59,337 nucleotides of DNA from an uncultured Oscillibacter sp. Its GTDB lineage: Bacteria > Bacillota > Clostridia > Oscillospirales > Oscillospiraceae. Location: positions 1-59,337 of the forward strand of contig NZ_CANTJS010000015.1 in assembly GCF_947654275.1 (NCBI RefSeq), given 5' to 3'. Positions 56,016 through 59,337 of this stretch are shown in pieces. Below the pieces are notes generated by a model that was given only the letters and a program-made list of their open reading frames with translations, was not told the DNA's origin and ran no database searches. Made by a program: the position numbers and the translations under genes. The number at the start of each line of letters is the position of its first letter. The first letter of the stretch is position 1.

Positions 56016-57760
56016 TCTTACAGGCGCTTGCGGAGCACTATGAGGACCTGGCCGCTCAGGGCAGGCTGGCCCGTCCCGGCTGGAGCAACGCCAATATCTC
56101 CTATGCGCTGTATATCAACGACGACGGAGAGCTGGAACAGGCGGTTTCCCTCAAGCAGGAGGAGGAGCGCGGAAAGAAAAAGGTGCTGGCGCCCCGGCCT
56201 ATGTCCCTCCCTGCCCCGGTCAAACGGTCCAGCGGAGTGGCCTCCAATTTTTTGTGGGACAACTCCAGCTATCTTCTTGGAATCGACGAAAAGGGAAAGC
56301 CGCAGCGGAGTTTGGAGTGTTTCACTGCCTGCAAAGTGCTCCATCACCGGATTTTAAACGGAGTAGACAGTCCGGCAGCCCGGGCGGTGCTGGCCTTCTT
56401 TGACCGCTGGGACCCGGCAACAGCCAGGGAGCATTCCGCACTGGCGGACAAGCTGGAGGATATTCTGGCGGGAGCAAACCTGGTATTCCGATATGACGGC
56501 GTTTATCTCCAGGACGACGCCCTGATTCGGCCGGCGTGGCAGGCCCATTACGACTCCGCCGGGGATGGTCCTGAACTGGTGTGCCTGGTTACCGGAAAGA
56601 AGGGAGCGGCGGAGGCCGTTCACCCCTCCATCAAGGGAGTGGCCGGAGCCCAGTCCAGCGGCGCGGCCCTGGTGTCCTTCAATGGCGACGCCTTCTGCTC
56701 CTACGGCCGGGAACAGAGTCTCAACGCCCCCACCAGCAAATATGCGGCCTTTGCCTACACCACCGCGCTGAACCATCTGCTGGCGGATCGGGACTATGTG
56801 GGGCGAATCGGGGACACCACGGTGCTGTTCTGGGCAGCCGGCGGCCAGCAGGCCTATCAGAGCTTTTCCATGGCCAGCCTGTTCGGCGCCCCCGCCGCTT
56901 ACTCGGTTTCCGACCTGCAAAAGATGACCCTCGACCTGTGCCAGGGAAAGCCCGTCCTGTTTGAGGAAGCCCGGCTGGACCCCAATACTGCTTTTTACGT
57001 TCTGGGCCTGTCGCCCAACGCCGCCCGGCTGTCGGTGCGGTTCTTCCTTAAAAACACCTTCGGGGCATTTGTCCGAAACCTTCAGGCCCACCAGGAGCGG
57101 CTGGAAATCGTCCGCCCCTCCTTTGACAAGTTTGAAACGATTCCTCTCTGGAAGCTGCTGGACGAAACGGTAAACCGGAATTCCCGGGACAAATCTCCAA
57201 CGCCCGGAATGGCCGGCGAGACTCTGCGCGCCATTTTGAGTGATACGCCGTATCCCGCCACGCTGCTCAATGGCGTCTCCCTGCGCATCCGTGCGGAGCG
57301 GGACATCACCAAAGGCAGAGCCGCCATACTGAAAGCCTACTATCTGAATCTGAAAAAAACCCACCCTGACGTGCCAAAGGAGGTCTTAACCGTGTCCCTG
57401 AATCCGGACAGCACCAATATCCCCTATACCCTGGGCCGGCTGTTCTCCGTGCTGGAGGCTATCCAGTCCTCGGCCAATCCCGGTATCAACGCAACCATTA
57501 AGGACAAATACTTTAATTCCGCATCTTCCACGCCCAGCCGGGTGTTTCCCACACTGATTAACCTGGCCCAGAAGCATCTGCGGAAGCTGGACAAGGGCTG
57601 GAGCATTTCCTACAGCAAACAGTTAACCGAGCTGACCGATAAGCTGGGAGAAGCCTTCCCCGACCGGCTGAGTCTGCCGCAGCAGGGCGCGTTTCAGCTG
57701 GGATATTATCACCAGACCCAGAGCCGCTATACAAAAAAGGAGGAAGCTGAACATGTCTGA
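56012..57760 (+). CDS. cas8c: Cas8c (Csd1), large subunit of type I-C Cascade
   Basis: Large subunit that helps PAM recognition and Cas3 recruitment; in I-C, an internal start can also yield the small Cas11c subunit. The 582-aa protein has LARPGWSNANISYALYINDDGELEQAVSLKQEE at the N-terminus, then VASNFLWDNSSYLLGIDEKGKP and the C-terminal helical region NPGINATIKDKYFNSASSTPSRVFPTLINLAQKHLRKL, typical for Csd1. Length is usual. It overlaps cas5c by 4 bp and cas7c by 8 bp. No separate cas11 gene is needed or seen. Confidence 0.95.
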   Translation: MILQALAEHYEDLAAQGRLARPGWSNANISYALYINDDGELEQAVSLKQEEERGKKKVLAPRPMSLPAPVKRSSGVASNFLWDNSSYLLGIDEKGKPQRSLECFTACKVLHHRILNGVDSPAARAVLAFFDRWDPATAREHSALADKLEDILAGANLVFRYDGVYLQDDALIRPAWQAHYDSAGDGPELVCLVTGKKGAAEAVHPSIKGVAGAQSSGAALVSFNGDAFCSYGREQSLNAPTSKYAAFAYTTALNHLLADRDYVGRIGDTTVLFWAAGGQQAYQSFSMASLFGAPAAYSVSDLQKMTLDLCQGKPVLFEEARLDPNTAFYVLGLSPNAARLSVRFFLKNTFGAFVRNLQAHQERLEIVRPSFDKFETIPLWKLLDETVNRNSRDKSPTPGMAGETLRAILSDTPYPATLLNGVSLRIRAERDITKGRAAILKAYYLNLKKTHPDVPKEVLTVSLNPDSTNIPYTLGRLFSVLEAIQSSANPGINATIKDKYFNSASSTPSRVFPTLINLAQKHLRKLDKGWSISYSKQLTELTDKLGEAFPDRLSLPQQGAFQLGYYHQTQSRYTKKEEAEHV

Positions 57761-58649
57761 ACCCATTCAAAACCGTTATGAATTTGTCATCCTGTTCGAC
57801 GTGGAGAACGGAAATCCCAACGGCGACCCAGACGCCGGCAACATGCCCCGGGTGGACCCGGAGACCGGTCTGGGGCTGGTAACCGACGTATGTCTCAAGC
57901 GGAAGATACGCAATTATGTGGAGACCGTCAAGGAGGACGCCGCCGGCTACCGTATCTACATCAAGGACGGGGTTCCCCTCAACCGCAGTGACGCCGAGGC
58001 CTATGCCCAACTGGATATCACAGAAAAGACGGTGAAGGAAAAGAAAAAGGCAGATCCTGATCTGGATGAGAAAGTACGGGATTGGATGTGTGCCAATTTC
58101 TATGACATCCGCACCTTCGGAGCGGTGATGACCACCTTCGTCAAGGCGGCCCTGAACTGCGGCCAGGTCCGGGGGCCGGTGCAGCTGGGCTTTGCCCGCA
58201 GTGTAGAGCCGGTGATGCCGCAGGAGGTGACCATCACCCGTGTTGCCATTACCACGGAGGCCGATGCGGAGAAGAAGGGCACCGAGATGGGCCGCAAGTA
58301 CATCATCCCCTATGGCCTCTACCGCTGCGAGGGCTATGTCTCCGCCAATCTGGCCCGCAAAACCACCGGCTTCTCCGAAGAGGACCTGGAGCTGCTTTGG
58401 CAGGGAATCCTCAATATGTTTGAGCACGACCACTCTGCCGCCCGGGGCAAGATGGCGGTACGGGAGCTGATTATTTTCAAACACGACTCCGAGCTGGGCT
58501 GCGCACCGGCCTGGAAGCTCTTTGAATCCGTGAAGGTGGAGCGGACCTGCAAGGATGACCCCGCCCCGGCCCGGTCCTATGGAGACTATCGGGTCACTGT
58601 GGATGAATCCGCGCTGCCTGCCGGCATTACCTGCCGGCGCATGGGATGA
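57753..58649 (+). CDS. cas7c: Cas7c (Csd2), backbone subunit of type I-C Cascade
   Basis: Forms the helical backbone along the crRNA spacer. The 298-aa protein begins EPIQNRYEFVILFDVENGNPNGDPDAGNMPRVDPETGLGLVTDVCLKRKIRNYVE, the Cas7 RRM-type fold with the family NGDPD motif, then MCANFYDIRTFGAVMTTF and RGPVQLGFARSVEPVMPQEVTITRVA. It overlaps cas8c by 8 bp. The stop at 58649 lies only 12 bp before the first CRISPR repeat, where cas4, cas1, cas2 and the leader would normally be. Confidence 0.96.
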   Translation: MSEPIQNRYEFVILFDVENGNPNGDPDAGNMPRVDPETGLGLVTDVCLKRKIRNYVETVKEDAAGYRIYIKDGVPLNRSDAEAYAQLDITEKTVKEKKKADPDLDEKVRDWMCANFYDIRTFGAVMTTFVKAALNCGQVRGPVQLGFARSVEPVMPQEVTITRVAITTEADAEKKGTEMGRKYIIPYGLYRCEGYVSANLARKTTGFSEEDLELLWQGILNMFEHDHSAARGKMAVRELIIFKHDSELGCAPAWKLFESVKVERTCKDDPAPARSYGDYRVTVDESALPAGITCRRMG

Positions 58650-58661
58650 GCTGGCCTGAGG

Positions 58662-58888
58662 GTCGCTCTCCGTGAGGGGAGCGTGGATTGAAATTGGTAT
58701 TCCTTTTCACCCAGCACCACACCCATCTGGTCGCTCCCCTCGCGGGGAGCGTGGATTGAAATTCCGTCACCCAGCAGGGGCAGTTCTCCTGCCTAGTCGC
58801 TCCCCTCGCGGGGAGCGTGGATTGAAATAAGGGCGGGGCAAAAACCGATGCGCACGTCACAAGTCGCTCCCCTCACGGGGAGCATGGA
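58662..58888 (+). CRISPR. Three-spacer type I-C CRISPR array with decayed end repeat
   Basis: The 33-bp repeat opens GTCGCTCCCCTCGCGGGGAG and ends CGTGGATTGAAAT. Repeats: 58662-58694 (four changes, fold kept by compensation or wobble), 58730-58762, 58796-58828, and a decayed fourth from 58863 whose last third reads GCATGGAAGGAGG. Spacers: 58695-58729 (35), 58763-58795 (33), 58829-58862 (34). The repeat stem CGCTCCCC/GGGGAGCG and the ATTGAAAT tail are type I-C marks. Orientation is the same as cas7. There is no leader. Confidence 0.96.
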
Positions 58889-58901
58889 AGGAGGCATCAT
58901 T

Positions 58902-59063
58902 ATGTCAAAATGGTACTTCAACTACGCCCCCAGTAAATACGAGGACATTGACAGAGACGGTTTCAGTTACACGCGGGGTGAGTATGTCAACCTTTGGGAC
59001 GACAGCGAATTTCGCCGTGAAGAAGAGGAGCTGGGCCGGTGCCGCGAACAGGAAAACTGGTAA
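58902..59063 (+). CDS. 53-aa acidic protein whose ribosome site lies in the last repeat
   Basis: Starts MSKWYFNYAPSKYEDIDRDG and ends with an acidic, Glu/Arg-rich helix (RREEEELGRCREQENW). No family recognised. GGAAGGAGG, part of the degenerate fourth repeat (58884-58892), lies 9 bases before the ATG. A terminator-like hairpin follows at 59131. Small acidic proteins can mimic nucleic acid, so an anti-CRISPR-type role is one speculative idea; it could equally be an ordinary small gene trimmed by a deletion. Confidence 0.6.
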   Translation: MSKWYFNYAPSKYEDIDRDGFSYTRGEYVNLWDDSEFRREEEELGRCREQENW

Positions 59064-59130
59064 CCTCTTGATTCTTTCAGGGGACAACTGACCCGAATCC
59101 CAGAAACAGCAGCCGAATCAAGCACAGACT

Positions 59131-59171
59131 GCCGCCCTCCGGGGCAAGGCTTCCCGGAGGGCGGCGTTTTC
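59131..59171 (+). terminator. Terminator after the 53-aa gene
   Basis: GCCGCCCTCCGGG/CCCGGAGGGCGGC, a perfect 13-bp stem with a 9-nt loop, followed by GTTTTCTC. It probably ends transcripts that run from the cas promoter through the array. Confidence 0.88.
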
Positions 59172-59248
59172 TCTGTCTGCGGCTGAAGCTGTGGTCAAAA
59201 TCAACACGAGCTGATAAACCCCATCACAAAATCGCCCAAAAATCAAGA

Positions 59249-59282
59249 AAAACCGCCGTTTCCTTTCAGAAACGGCGGTTTT
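59249..59282. terminator. Bidirectional terminator near the window end
   Basis: AAAACCGCCGTTTC/GAAACGGCGGTTTT, a perfect 14-bp stem with a 6-nt loop and A/T flanks. It implies a gene beyond the window end, transcribed toward it. Confidence 0.88.
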
Positions 59283-59337
59283 ATGGAGTAAGTGGGTAAA
59301 ATCGATTTTTCGTTGAATCCTTTGCGGCACAACGATT

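Noticed and set aside
56012..57760. Independent cas11 gene inside cas8c
   Set aside because: An internal translation start for a small subunit is known in type I-C, but I could not point to a single clear internal ribosome site by eye, so I did not annotate one.
59118..59330. Minus-strand frame at the window end
   Set aside because: It crosses two perfect terminator hairpins and has no start signal, so it is not coding.

Overview
The window reads as the chromosome of a GC-rich anaerobic Firmicute, most likely a gut Oscillospiraceae relative (Flavonifractor, Lawsonibacter or Oscillibacter type). This rests on gene content and signals: T-box control, HPr with both His15 and Ser46, strong AGGAGG ribosome sites, an NhaC/methionine-lyase pair, LarA/UxaA, hybrid histidine kinases, a CD1871A-type CXXC protein and a type I-C CRISPR system. 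The genus is inference; no rRNA is present.

Layout. 1-5.6 kb, mostly minus strand: housekeeping genes (dihydrouridine synthase, Spx/ArsC-like protein, M24 peptidase, pyrG) and a small divergent regulator pair with twin operators. 5.8-13.6 kb, plus strand: two related lipoprotein-dependent ABC importers of the TrpX type. The first has a short aromatic-rich leader ORF and a terminator; the second has a T-box, two mini-ORFs that share an exact 21-bp repeat, and an inserted FAH-family enzyme gene. 13.6-20.1 kb: trmO, lipoprotein, ptsH, uvrC, YitT. 20.3-23 kb: a three-gene mini-operon, tRNA-Thr/tRNA-Tyr, a degenerate duplicated segment and an S24 repressor-like regulator. 23-29.6 kb: tocopherol-cyclase-like protein, a MoxR/VWA-peptidase/SWIM set, alr. 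29.8-39.3 kb: NhaC transporter plus methionine-lyase-like enzyme, a LarA/altronate-dehydratase-like operon, two GntR regulators and ilvC. The lyase and ilvC promoters carry the same partial palindrome. 39.4-51.9 kb: two hybrid sensor kinases, two chemoreceptors, an FMN-binding lipoprotein, a solute-binding lipoprotein and a redox trio (NapH-like 4Fe-4S protein, CXXC membrane peptide, TlpA thioredoxin). 52.8-59.1 kb: type I-C cas3-cas5-cas8c-cas7 followed directly by a three-spacer array.

The most unusual parts are: (1) the I-C locus, which has no cas4/cas1/cas2 and no leader, with the first repeat 12 bp after cas7 and the decayed last repeat supplying the ribosome site of a 53-aa protein; (2) the layered control of the two ABC importers; (3) three families of intergenic repeats, one of about 120-176 bp with four copies between 38 and 53 kb; (4) a duplicated metallopeptidase-like domain in the VWA protein, where only one copy keeps HExxH; (5) a shared candidate operator linking the lyase-like gene and ilvC; and (6) a probable one-base frameshift in a C6 run at 36901. 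All folding, promoter and homology statements come from reading the sequence and were not computed.
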